Shown here piece after piece: positions 54,901 to 64,000 of a DNA stretch of 64,000 nt; position 1 is the stretch's first letter, and each line of letters opens with the position of its first letter. The DNA is from Nigrospora sphaerica (taxonomy: Eukaryota; Ascomycota; Sordariomycetes; Amphisphaeriales; Apiosporaceae), in contig JAGVVL010000009.1 in NCBI GenBank assembly GCA_018287875.1, forward strand, positions 434,001 to 498,000, read 5' to 3'. Under the pieces are notes generated by a model. The model was not told the DNA's origin. It ran no database searches and worked only from the letters and a program-made list of their open reading frames with translations. Position numbers and translations under genes: made by a program.

Positions 54901-56522
54901 TACAGACGCTTAAGGGCTATAACCGTCCAGTTGACTGGGTTGCGTTCTTACCCGACGGCGCTGTCGTGGCGTCGGAGTTAGGGGTCTTCACCGTCCAGCT
55001 CTGGAACGCTGTGACGGGCGCGCCTATGCAGACGCTCGAGGGCCATAGCGGATGGGTCAGCTCGGTCGCGTTCTCTCCCGACGGCGCCGTCGTGGCGTCG
55101 GCGTCGGATGACCACACCGTCCGGCTCTGGGACGCGGCGACGGGCGCACCTCTGCAGACGCTCGAGGGCCATAGCAGTTCGGTTACATCAGTCGCGTTCT
55201 CGCCCGACGGCGCCGTCGTGGCGTCGGCGTCGATGGATCACACCGTCCGGCTTTGGAGCGCCGCGACGGGCGCGCCTATGCAGACGCTCGTGGGCCATAA
55301 CGGTGGCATAATCTCGGTCGCGTTCTCGCCCGACGGTGCTGTCGTGGCGTCGGCGTCGTACGACCACACCGTCCGGCTCTGGAACGCCGCGACGGGCGCG
55401 CCCATGCAGACGCTCGAGGGCCATAGCAGTTCGGTCAACTCGGTCGCGTTCTTGCCCAACGGCGCTGTCGTGACGTCGGCGGATTACGACCACGCCGTCC
55501 GGCTCTGGAACGCCGCGACGGGCGCGCCCATGCAAACGCTCGAGGGCCATAGCGATGACATTATCTCAGTCGCGTTCTCGCCCGACGGCGCTGTCGTGGC
55601 GTCGGCGTCGTCCGACCACACCGTCCGGCTCTGGAACGCCGCGACGGGCGCGCCTATGCAAACGCTCGAGGGCCATAGCGATTTGGTCTTCTCGGTCGCG
55701 TTCTCGCCCGACGGCGCTGTCGTGGCGTCGGCGTCGCGGGACCACACCGTCCGGCTCTGGAACGCCGCGACGGGCGCGCCTATGCAAACGCTCGAGGGCC
55801 ATAGCGATATCATCATCTCGGTCGCGTTCTCGCCCGACGGCGCTGTCGTGGCGTCGGCGTCGTCCGACCACACCGTCCGGCTCTGGGACGCCGCGACGGG
55901 CGCGCCTCTGCAGACGCTTGAGGGCCATAGCAGTTTGGTTAGATCAGTCGCGTTCTCGCCCGACGGCGCCGTCGTGGCGTCGGCGTCGTACGACCAGACC
56001 GTCCGGCTCTGGGACGCGGCGACGGGCGCGCCTCTGCAGACGCTCGAGGGCCATAGCGATGGCATCCACTCGTTCGCGTTCTCTCCCGACGGCGCTGTCG
56101 TGGCGTCGGCGTCGCACGACCACACCGTCCGGCTCTGGAACTCCGCGACGGGTATTTGCTTTCAAACAACAAATGTCGGCGCCATTTTGCAGAACCTAGC
56201 CTTTAGTGAGGATGGCTCGTCACTTACCACTGACATTGGCACTATTGCTATAGCTAGCGGGACCCAACCTGCGAGCACCAGTCCTGTCGCTATAGACACT
56301 GTCTCGTCACGTTTGGCCAAACCTACGCAATCAGGAGGATGTCGCCTTGGTCTTAGTATCAGTGAGGATCGTTGCTGGATTACTCAAGGTGATCGTAATC
56401 TACTTTGGCTACCTGCAGATATTCGGCCAGGCAGATCAGCTGTGCATGGCTCTATGGTAGCTCTCGGCAACGGGTCAGGAAAGGTTACGATCATGCAATT
56501 TGCAACACTACCTTGTAGGTAA
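51970..56522 (+). CDS. HET-NACHT-WD40 NLR (HNWD type), copy B, 1501 aa
   Basis: Exon 1 is 51970-54261 and exon 2 is 54309-56522. The 47-bp intron (54262-54308) has GTAAGT, CTAAC and ACAG and sits at the same codon as in copy A, phase 0. HET domain at 24-153 (YAILSHTW, WVDTCCIDKSN, SRWFTRGWTLQELV), NACHT with GMAGTGKST at 302-310 and Walker B ILLIIIDALDEC, and thirteen 42-residue WD40 repeats from about 839. The tail matches copy A (ISEDRCWITQGDRNLLWLP). The fourth repeat is the most divergent (LKGYNRPVDWVAFLPDG). No disabling change is seen. A possible role is nonself recognition and induction of cell death, by analogy to HET-E/HET-D/HET-R. Confidence 0.9.
54531..56156 (+). repeat. Array of 126-bp WD40-coding repeats, copy B
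   Basis: Thirteen units of 126 bp. Variation is concentrated in the three to four residues after GHS and in the residue before D-H/Q-T-V. Many units are identical over most of their length, indicating recent unit exchange. Antisense and +1 ORFs across this array are shadows. Confidence 0.9.
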
Positions 56523-56561
56523 GAAATGCCTACTCTCGTCTTGCTTTCTGAATGTGGTCAT

Positions 56562-57069
56562 TTACAATCTTACCTTGTTCTCCAATAACTCTGCAAACGG
56601 GGGTTCTAAGGGACTTGATAAATTTATATTATCAGCTCTATTTTCATAGCTTTCTCTCCGTTTCTGTATTTCTGATATCCTGCTAAGGAACCTGTCGCAC
56701 TGCAGTGGCTGTGGGATGCGAGGCTCAAGTTGTCCATTAAAAGAAACAAGAGAAATGATCTTTAGGTACATTAGTACATATAATAGCACAGGACCCTGTC
56801 CTTAGGCGAGTCCTGGTCTGTGGGGAGGAACCACGTGACTCGGCAGGCCAATGCTCAGATGCCAAGACTTGTGAATAGCCTCATTTACGACAGAACTTCG
56901 ACCAGAGGCAATTCTATTCGAGTTATCGTGACCAGTTACTTGGTTAGGTACTTTCTTGCGGTGGATCCAACCATTTAGGAGATCATCTCTGGGTTGGGGC
57001 GTGGAGAACATGTAATGCCTACACTCAACGAGGCATTCGGGTCTTATATTACACATTCTCATAGACTAG
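56562..57069. other. NLR 3' region of element B
   Basis: No gene. It shares with 11695-12010 (inverted) the blocks ATGTGTAATATAAGACCCG and TAAATTTATATTATCAG-like sequence, so it belongs to the element rather than to host DNA. Confidence 0.6.
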
Positions 57070-57292
57070 ACTGTAAAGGCTGTGCTACCTCAGTGCTTGC
57101 AGCAAGACGAATTCAGTTTAGTGTGGAGTACAAATAGTACTAACAGGTACCTGCTAAAGCAGAAAGGATGACTTGATGGCACAGTTAGTCAGCATTCAAC
57201 GGACACGGTATACGATCCAAAAATAGAAGTGGCCCAAGCGGAGAGTTTGTCCCCTTGCTGCGCACATAGGAGGCCGATTTCGTTACCTACTG
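57070..57292 (-). repeat. Right TIR of element B
   Basis: About 220 bp, inverted to 48386-48610. It is shorter than the other three TIRs, as the promoter-bearing inner part seen at 11086-11690 is absent. The terminal 60 bases match 48386 onward almost perfectly. Confidence 0.88.
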
Positions 57293-57417
57293 TACCAACA
57301 TTGACCACCAAATTAGAGCGAACATAGGGACCGGCAATCGACTGTTGCAATATTGGTTTTTCGTTAAGCCAGAAAGGTGGTGAATTGAGCGAGTTGAGGT
57401 GGCGCAAAGACGCGACC

Positions 57418-58719
57418 ATGGCGGCCCGTGCCGAGAAATCGATTGTGGTGGGGTCGCAAAACTCAAACGCGACGACCATCGCGAAGCCCGCCACGGCGGC
57501 CAGCAGGCGATCGAACCGCGCGACGAAGCCGACGGCCAAAATCCAAGGGAAAGCGAACCAAGACGCAGAAGACGACGGAGAAGCCGGGACACCCGAACCG
57601 ACCGAGAAGAGCCGCGATGGAGGCGCCGCTAGGACGTACCTCCAGAAGATCCTGGAGCTCGTCGCGCACTCCCGAACCGAAATCCAGGACCTGAAGCAGA
57701 TGGTGACGGCCCAAAGCGAGACCATCGGCAGTCAAGAGGGGTTAATCCGTGGGCTTTCCGAACAATATGAAGCATCGAAGCAAGAGAATCAACGTATGGC
57801 AGAGGAATTAAAGCTCGTCCGGGAGCAACTGGAGGAGATTCAGAACAGCGCGGCCCTCAATATCAGCGCCCAGACCAGCCCACAGGCGTCCTATGCGGGG
57901 ATCGCTCGAACGCCGCCGACGAGCCAGCCCAGCAACGTCCGCACGCTTAGCTCGATGAACACGACGCCGACGTCGTTCACCGACACACTGTACTGCACTA
58001 TTGATACATCCCACCTAGGAGATGACGAACGAGCCAACGTCTCAGCCGGCACAGTCCGAAACGCCATTGAGAAGGAAATGCGAGCAATGGAAGAACACAA
58101 GGAGTGGCGATGCCGCGCGGTCACGACGGACCCTAAGAAGCCGCAACGGATCAAGATCATCTGCCGAAACGAAGACGAGCACCGACTGGTCAAACGTGCC
58201 GCGGAGAAGACAGCCGTCCCCGGGGCACGCGTGCTGCGAGACGAACTGTATCCGGTCAAGGTGGACAGCGTGAAGCGCACGGCGGTCCTGGACGAGAACG
58301 ACCAACTACGAGACGGCGCGGCCGAGGCATTTGGGCAAGAGAACGAAACGAGTGTGGCTAAGATCGTATGGCTGAGCAAGAAGGACAACATGAAGGCGTA
58401 CGGCTCGATGGTCGTCTACCTGACGAAAGTGGCCGACGCCCGCCGGTTCCTGGACGAGGGTTTCTTCTACGCCGGGGGCGAATCGGGCTACACACGCGTG
58501 TTTGAGCGACGCGACCGGCCGGAGCAGTGCTACAACTGCCAGCAGGTTGGGCACAAGGCTTTCCAGTGCAAGAACGCGGAGACCTGCGGACGATGCGCGA
58601 AGCAGGGCCACAGTCACCGCGGCTGCGAAGAGCCTGTCTTGAAGTGCGTCCCGTGCGGAGGCCCGCACGAATCGTTCAGCCGCAACTGTCGGAAGCTTTA
58701 CCCGGTCCGTCATGAGTAA
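57418..58719 (+). CDS. LINE B ORF1 (Gag-like, zinc knuckles, 433 aa)
   Basis: First ATG in frame at 57418. Basic disordered N-terminus, a coiled-coil-like stretch, then three Cys clusters ([14 protein letters not shown] and two more) at the C-terminus. Only a few residues differ from LINE A ORF1. The stop overlaps the ORF2 start by 8 bases (ATGAGTAA), which suggests coupled reinitiation for ORF2. Confidence 0.92.
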   Translation: MAARAEKSIVVGSQNSNATTIAKPATAASRRSNRATKPTAKIQGKANQDAEDDGEAGTPEPTEKSRDGGAARTYLQKILELVAHSRTEIQDLKQMVTAQSETIGSQEGLIRGLSEQYEASKQENQRMAEELKLVREQLEEIQNSAALNISAQTSPQASYAGIARTPPTSQPSNVRTLSSMNTTPTSFTDTLYCTIDTSHLGDDERANVSAGTVRNAIEKEMRAMEEHKEWRCRAVTTDPKKPQRIKIICRNEDEHRLVKRAAEKTAVPGARVLRDELYPVKVDSVKRTAVLDENDQLRDGAAEAFGQENETSVAKIVWLSKKDNMKAYGSMVVYLTKVADARRFLDEGFFYAGGESGYTRVFERRDRPEQCYNCQQVGHKAFQCKNAETCGRCAKQGHSHRGCEEPVLKCVPCGGPHESFSRNCRKLYPVRHE

Positions 58720-61700
58720 AGCGGTTCGCATGATTCAACACAACGTCAGGAAGCAAGGACCAGTGCTGGACAGCCTGATGAACGACGAGACGATACGGGA
58801 CGCAACAGTCATAGCGATACAAGAGCCACACGCAAGGAAGATTCAAGGGCGGCTGCTCACAACGCCTATGGGACATCAGGGATGGGTCAAAATGGTCCCG
58901 CCCGTGTGCAGGGAAGGGAGATGGGCCATCCGGAGCATGCTATGGATCAACAAACATGCGGAGGCGAAACAAGTTCCCATCCACTCACCCGATCTCACGG
59001 CTGCGATCGTACGGTTAACCGAGCGCACGATCCTGGTGGCGTCGGTCTACGTGCCAGTGACGGATGCTCAGGCACTTAAGGATACGTGCGAGGAGCTCCG
59101 CAGGACGATTGAGACGGTACGAGGCAGCGCCGGGGAGGCCGTCGAACTGGCCATCATGGGGGATTTCAACCGGCACGACCAACTCTGGGGAGGAGACGAG
59201 ATACGACTAGAGCGGCAGGGCGAGGCGGATCCGATCATCGACCTGATGAACGAATACGGCCTTGCAAGCTTGCTACCGCGGGGCACGAAGACGTGGAGCG
59301 ACGGGGAGAACAGCACAACAATCGACCTTGTTCTCGCCTCGGGAGAGTTAAGGGACGCAATGATTAAATGCAGGACACTAGAGACGGAACATGGGTCGGA
59401 CCACCGGTCCATCGAGACGGTCTTTGACGTGGCAGGGCCCTCCTCGAACTACCAGGAGCGACTCCTATTTAAAAACGCCCCATGGAAAGACATCAAGGCC
59501 AGGATCGCGAATGCACTGGCGACAGCCCCGACGGGAGGTAGTGTGCAGCAGCAAGCCGACCGCCTGATGAGCGCAGTGCGGGAAGCCGTGCACACGCTTA
59601 CCCCCCGGGCCAAACCATCACCGTACGCGAAGCGCTGGTGGACGACTGACCTGACACAGCTGCGACGCATCTACACGTACTGGAGAAACAAGAGCAGGGC
59701 CGAGCGAAGAGCGGGGCGGACCCGGACAGACCTGGAGGAAACGGCGAGAGGCGCAGCCAAGCAGTACCATGAGGCCATCCGCCAACAGAAGAAGAAGCAC
59801 TGGAACGAGTTTCTCGCGGACAACGACAACATCTGGAAGGCGGCCAAATACCTGAAGTCGGGCGACGCGTCGGCGTTCGGGAAAGTGCCGCAACTCGCGA
59901 GGGCGGACGGCACAACGACGACGGACCACAAGGAACAGGCGGAAGAACTGCTCGCCACGTTCTTCCCTCCCCTTCCGAGTGAGATTGCCGACGAGGGCGA
60001 CAGACCCCGGAGGGCCCCTATCAACATGCGCGCCATCACGATGGAAGAGGTGGAGAGGCAACTATTCGCAGCCAAACCATGGAAAGCACCAGGAGAGGAC
60101 GGCTTGCCGGCCATCGTCTGGAAAGAAACATGGCCCGTGGTGAAGGACCGGGTCCTGACGCTATTCCGCGCGTCTCTCGAAACCGGAGAACTGCCCACCC
60201 AGTGGCTCCATGCGAGAATCGTCCCGCTCCAGAAGCCGGGGAAAGACGATTACACGAAAGCGAAAGCCTGGAGACCGATCTCGCTCCTCGCAACCCTGGG
60301 CAAGGTATTGGAGTCGGTTGTTGCTGAGAGGATATCACACATGGTCGAGACCTACGGCCTCCTGCCCACGAACCACTTTGGGGCCCGTAAACGGCGGTCC
60401 GCCGAGCAGGCACTGCTACTCCTGTAGGAGCAGGTCTATGCTGCTTGGCGGGGCCGAAAGGTCCTCAGTCTCGTGAGCTTCGACGTCAAGGGAGCATACA
60501 ATGGGGTATGCAAGGAACGGCTGCTTCAGAGGATGAAAGCGCGCGGCGTGCCGAATGAACTGCTCCAGTGGATCGAGGCGTTCTGTTCTAACCGAACCGC
60601 GACGATCATGGTCAACGGACACGTCTCAGAAGTTCGAGCGCTACCGCAGGCTGGCCTCCCGCAAGGATCGCCGCTGTCTCCCGTCTTGTTCCTCTTCTTT
60701 AATGCAGATTTGGTCCAGCGACGGATCGACTGCTACGGGGGCGCGATCGCCTTTGTGGACGACTTCACAGCTTGGGTTGTCGGCCCGACGGCTCAGGACA
60801 ACCGTGTCGGCATAGAGGGCATCATCAAAGACGCCCTTGACTGGGAAAAGAGGAGCGGCGCAACGTTCGAAGCCGAGAAGACGGCCGTTATCCACTTCGC
60901 CCGTAAAGCGTACAAGGCCAGTGAGGAGCCCTTCACGATCAAAGGACAAACCGTACGGCCCCGAGACCATGTTAAGATCCTCGGAGTCATCATGGACACC
61001 AAGCTCAAGTACAGAGAACACATCGCGCGCGCTGGGGCTAAGGGACTCGAGGCGGTGCTAGAACTGAAGCGTTTGAAAGGGCTGTCGCCGGCAACGGCAC
61101 GGCAGCTCTTCACAGCGACAGTAGCACCCGTTGTGGACTATGCCTCGAGCGTGTGGATGCATGAATGCCAATATAAAGCAGCAAGACCGATCCACCGGAT
61201 CCAGAAGATCGGGGCCCAGGCAATCATCGGGACGTTCATGACGGTGGCCACCAGTGTGGCGGAGGCCGAAGCCCACATCGCTACCCTCCAAGGGCGGTTC
61301 TGGCGGAAAGCGATCAAGACCTGGACGGACATTCACACACTACCCGACACGAACCCCCTGCGCAGTTGCATCGGCCGCATCCGCAAGTTTAGGCGGTACC
61401 ACCGGTCGCCCCTCTACCAAGTGGCTGATGCGCTGAAAGAGATGCCTATGGAATGCCTTGAGACGGTCGACCCGTTTACGCTGGCCCCCTGGGAGAGCCG
61501 AGTACGGACAGTGACCGACGAACCGGCAAAAGAGTTCGCCACCGACTGCGCGGTATGCATTGCCGTAAGCAGCTCGGCACGGAACGGCCTCGTTGGCTAT
61601 GGCGTGGCCACCGAAACAAAGACGTCGGTTCATAGCGAGTCCACGACGAACACCTGGTCTGCGACTCTCGGCCAAAGATCGGAACAGAACCCGTTTACGG

Positions 61701-61801
61701 GCGAGCTAGCAGGCATAGCCAGTGCCTTGGATTCGCTGCCGAGGATGCGGTACCGCAACATCATACTGCTAACACGGAACAAAGCAGCTGTGCTTACATT
61801 A

Positions 61802-63661
61802 AGTTCGAGGACCCCCATTTGGGCCCCCCCCACATTTGGGCCCCCCAAAAACCAGCCACCGAATTTCCAGCCCCTCGACTTCTTTTTAAATTTACTTCAG
61901 TAAATTGGCTTCAATCTGTCTAAAACTTAGTATCTACATTTCATTTCTTATTATGAAACAATATTCAGAAGCTGAACTTCAACAAGCCCTAACTGCTATC
62001 GCAGCAGGGGGTGGAATTAAGCAGACCTCTCGAGATTACGGTATACCGAAGTCAACACTACAGAACCGAATTAAAGGTCATCAACCTAGACCCGAAGCCT
62101 TCGCAGACCAACAGAGGCTCAGACCGGTCCAGGAAGAGTTACTTACGACTTGGATCCTGACCCAAGCTGCCCTTGGGCTTCCGCCTTCACACGCCCAAGT
62201 CAAGGAGTTCGCCGAACGAATCCTCCGGGCTCAGGGCGACAGCGAGCCACTCGGAAAGAGGTGGCTGCAGGCCTTCCTACGCAGGAACCCAGCTGTACAG
62301 GTCCAGAAGAGTCGATCCATTGACTCGCAGCGTGTTAATGGCGCCTCAGTCGAGGTAATTCGTCCATGGTTCCGATATCTTCAGCTGCCGGAGATCCAGA
62401 GGGTGAAGCCGGCTAACCGCTACAACATGGATGAAGCAGGACTCCTAGAAGGTGCTGGATCGAACGGTCTAGTGATAGGAGGTTCCGAAAAACGCTCAGT
62501 CCGAAAGAAACAGCCTGGTTCTCGTGCTTGGACGTCCTTCATTGAATGCATCTCCGCCCAGGGCCATGCCCTGCCCCCATTGGTCATTTTTAAGGGCAAG
62601 ACGGTTCAACAGCAATGGTTCCCGGTCAATTTAAGCCAATTTGGAGGCTGGCAGTTCACTGCAACCGAAAATGGATGGGTTACAGACCAAACAGCGCTCG
62701 AGTGGCTTGAGAAAGTCTTCATCCCGAATACCGCCCCCAGAGACCCTTCCGAGTACCGCCTACTTATTATGGACGGCCATGGAAGCCATACAACGACTGA
62801 TTTCATGTTCGAATGCTTCTCCAACCGGATCTATCTTCTTTTTTTGCCCCCTCATACCTCTCACGTCCTCCAACCGCTCGATTTAGCCGTTTTCAGTGCT
62901 TTGAAATCGGCGTACCGGAAAGAGCTCGGATTTCTAACTCAGCTAACGGACTCAACGGTAGTTGGCAAGCGAAATTTCCTTGCTTGCTATCAGAAGGCTC
63001 GTTTAGCCGGCCTTACTGGCCAGAATATCCGGAATGGGTGGAAAGCAGCCGGTCTCTGGCCAGTGAGTATAGCTAAACCGCTTTTAAGCCGGAATTTAGT
63101 TCAAAATACACACCAAACAACACCCGATACGACAAAATCGAAGCAATCCTACTCGAACAGGGTCTTATTAACACCTCCAAAAAGATCCCATACTTCTATA
63201 GTGGTTTGGTCGACTCCAAAGAAGACATCGGACTTCAAGGACCAAGTACAGCTTTCGAACCAGCTAGCAGAACACTCAACCACACAACGGCTACTCTTCC
63301 GGAAGATTCAAAAGGCCTTTGATGAGAAGAATGTCCAATTGGCTACTGCTCAAAGGCAGATTCAGGCTCTCGAAGCTAAGATTGAGACTATCAGACCAAG
63401 GAAGAGGAGGAAGGTAGATTTAAGCCCTAATTCGAAGTTCGCAAACATCGAAGACATCCACCGAGCTCAATTGGCGGTCGGGGAGGCTGAAAGTGGTCTA
63501 GATGAAGAGAGCGATAGCGAAAGCCTAAGTGAGGCTGGTTCTTGTATTCGAGTTATTATTAATTGAGGCTGCATGTGAAGTTCTGTTGATAGGGTTGGTT
63601 TTGAGCGTGGTTTTTTGGGGGGCCCAAATGTGGGGGGGGCCCAAATGGGGGTCCTCGAACT
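61802..63661 (+). mobile_element. pogo/Fot1-like DNA transposon, intact copy 3, nested in LINE B
   Basis: 1860 bp, TIR start AGTTCGAGGACCCCCATTTG, flanked by TA at 61800-61801 and 63662-63663. LINE A holds the uninterrupted site (ACATTAAACAAACC), so insertion and target duplication can be read directly. Confidence 0.97.
61953..63566 (+). CDS. pogo/Fot1-like transposase (537 aa)
   Basis: The ATG at 61953 is preferred over an upstream in-frame start at 61905, because it aligns with the start of copy 2. Same domain order: psq HTH, CENP-B-like HTH, DDE core with YNMDEAG, IMDGHGSH and HVLQPLDLAVF. It differs from copy 2 mainly in the N-terminal 40 residues (AELQQALTAIAAGGG against EDMQRALSSVTSGHG), while the core is nearly identical. 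Intact, probably active. Confidence 0.95.
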   Translation: MKQYSEAELQQALTAIAAGGGIKQTSRDYGIPKSTLQNRIKGHQPRPEAFADQQRLRPVQEELLTTWILTQAALGLPPSHAQVKEFAERILRAQGDSEPLGKRWLQAFLRRNPAVQVQKSRSIDSQRVNGASVEVIRPWFRYLQLPEIQRVKPANRYNMDEAGLLEGAGSNGLVIGGSEKRSVRKKQPGSRAWTSFIECISAQGHALPPLVIFKGKTVQQQWFPVNLSQFGGWQFTATENGWVTDQTALEWLEKVFIPNTAPRDPSEYRLLIMDGHGSHTTTDFMFECFSNRIYLLFLPPHTSHVLQPLDLAVFSALKSAYRKELGFLTQLTDSTVVGKRNFLACYQKARLAGLTGQNIRNGWKAAGLWPVSIAKPLLSRNLVQNTHQTTPDTTKSKQSYSNRVLLTPPKRSHTSIVVWSTPKKTSDFKDQVQLSNQLAEHSTTQRLLFRKIQKAFDEKNVQLATAQRQIQALEAKIETIRPRKRRKVDLSPNSKFANIEDIHRAQLAVGEAESGLDEESDSESLSEAGSCIRVIIN

Positions 63662-64000
63662 TAAATAAACCCCGCCAGCAGTCGGGCCAAAGACACGTCC
63701 GACAGGCCTACGAGGCGATGCGGAGGCTACGAAGAGAGGGAAGCAGCATCACTATTACTTGGTTCCCAACAGACGAATGCGACGAACGCATAGACCTGGC
63801 AAAGAAGGAAGCGAAAATTTCGACACGTCTGGGCGCTAGTCCGCCGACACCGATATCCGGAGCACGATCGACAATCCTGAACAATGCGTGGCGCGAGAAG
63901 ATGCCGTCGAACAGGCTACCAGAAGACGTCGGAAAATACTCGAAAAAGATCGATACAGCATTACCAGGCAAACACACGAGAACACTATACGACCCCCTCT

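Larger units (their letters stand above)
48386..57292. mobile_element. NLR-carrying TIR element B (8907 bp)
   Basis: Both ends start CAGTAGGTAACGAAATCGGC in inverted orientation, flanked by TA (48384-48385 and 57293-57294). From left: TIR with promoter, unknown gene (two nonsense codons), convergent transposase (intact), divergent NLR (intact), short right TIR. Gene order matches element A in inverse orientation. The left flank is the C2 repeat. The C1 repeat carries nearly the joined left and right flanks, which suggests an empty target. Right-flank matching to C1 extends for only 11 bases. Confidence 0.87.
57341..64000 (+). mobile_element. Tad-type LINE, interrupted by pogo and cut by window edge (LINE B)
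   Basis: The 5' end starts ACTGTTGC at 57341, 47 bases right of the TA of element B. ORF1 and ORF2 follow. The element is split by the pogo copy at 61802-63661 and resumes at 63662. Its 3' end lies beyond 64000. It is nearly identical to LINE A. Confidence 0.92.
58712..64000 (+). pseudogene. LINE B ORF2, one nonsense codon and pogo insertion
   Basis: From the ATG at 58712 the APE endonuclease ([30 protein letters not shown]) and the first part of RT are open to a TAG at 60425-60427, where LINE A has CAG. The same frame then continues through the RT core ([35 protein letters not shown]) and RNase H (SARNGLVGYGVATE, EQNPFTGELAGIASAL) to 61801. There the pogo element enters; the frame resumes at 63662. 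Apart from the stop and the insertion no frameshift is seen, in contrast to LINE A. Confidence 0.92.

Noticed and set aside
11086..57292. Elements A and B as arms of one large inverted segmental duplication
   Set aside because: Similarity stops at the TIR ends, flanks differ on all four sides, and the C1/C2 pair is not in the matching relative position.

Overview
The window looks like a transposon-rich, gene-poor accessory region of a filamentous ascomycete (Pezizomycotina). The evidence is short GT-AG introns of 47-190 bp with CTAAC/CTGAC branch sites, a HET-NACHT-WD40 NLR family, Tad-type APE/RT/RNase H LINEs, Fot1/Pot2-like pogo elements, a chromodomain Ty3/gypsy element and occasional CpA-to-TpA nonsense changes of the RIP type. 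The genus cannot be resolved from sequence alone. No rRNA, tRNA or CRISPR array was recognised by eye.

Layout: (1) 1-6.1 kb: a truncated Tc1-like element, a MADS-like ORF broken by a decayed pogo element, and a spliced coiled-coil gene. (2) 6.2-10.6 kb: a purine-rich repeat (C1), inverted arms, an 8-bp microsatellite and minisatellites. (3) 11.1-19.8 kb: element A, an 8.7-kb unit with terminal inverted repeats (TIRs) carrying an NLR, a Tc1-type transposase and a conserved unknown gene. (4) 19.8-28.9 kb: LINE fragments, an intact pogo element and fragments of ordinary genes. (5) 31-34 kb: a likely host island with a GT31-like glycosyltransferase and a small secreted cysteine-rich protein. (6) 34.2-48.3 kb: a near-complete LINE, two small inverted-repeat elements, and a young LTR retrotransposon inside a second copy of the purine-rich repeat (C2). 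(7) 48.4-57.3 kb: element B, a second copy of the NLR-carrying element in inverse orientation. (8) 57.3-64.0 kb: a second LINE with an intact pogo element nested in its ORF2.

The central result is that the two NLR loci are not free-standing genes. Each lies in a unit of 8.7-8.9 kb bounded by near-identical inverted repeats starting CAGTAGGTAACGAAATCGGC and flanked by TA, the target duplication expected of Tc1/mariner transposases. Both units have the same gene order: TIR, unknown gene, convergent DD34E transposase, divergent HET-NACHT-WD40 NLR, TIR. Their outer flanks differ, and the C1 repeat seems to preserve a near-empty version of the element B target. This suggests that a DNA transposon carries an incompatibility or cell-death NLR as cargo. 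The NLR is one gene split by a conserved 47-bp intron, so simple ORF calling breaks it in two. The two copies have about 10 and 13 near-identical WD40 repeats.

Most transposon frameshifts map to homopolymer runs, in elements that otherwise look young (LTRs differ at 2 of 289 positions). Residual assembly error should be considered before calling those elements dead.
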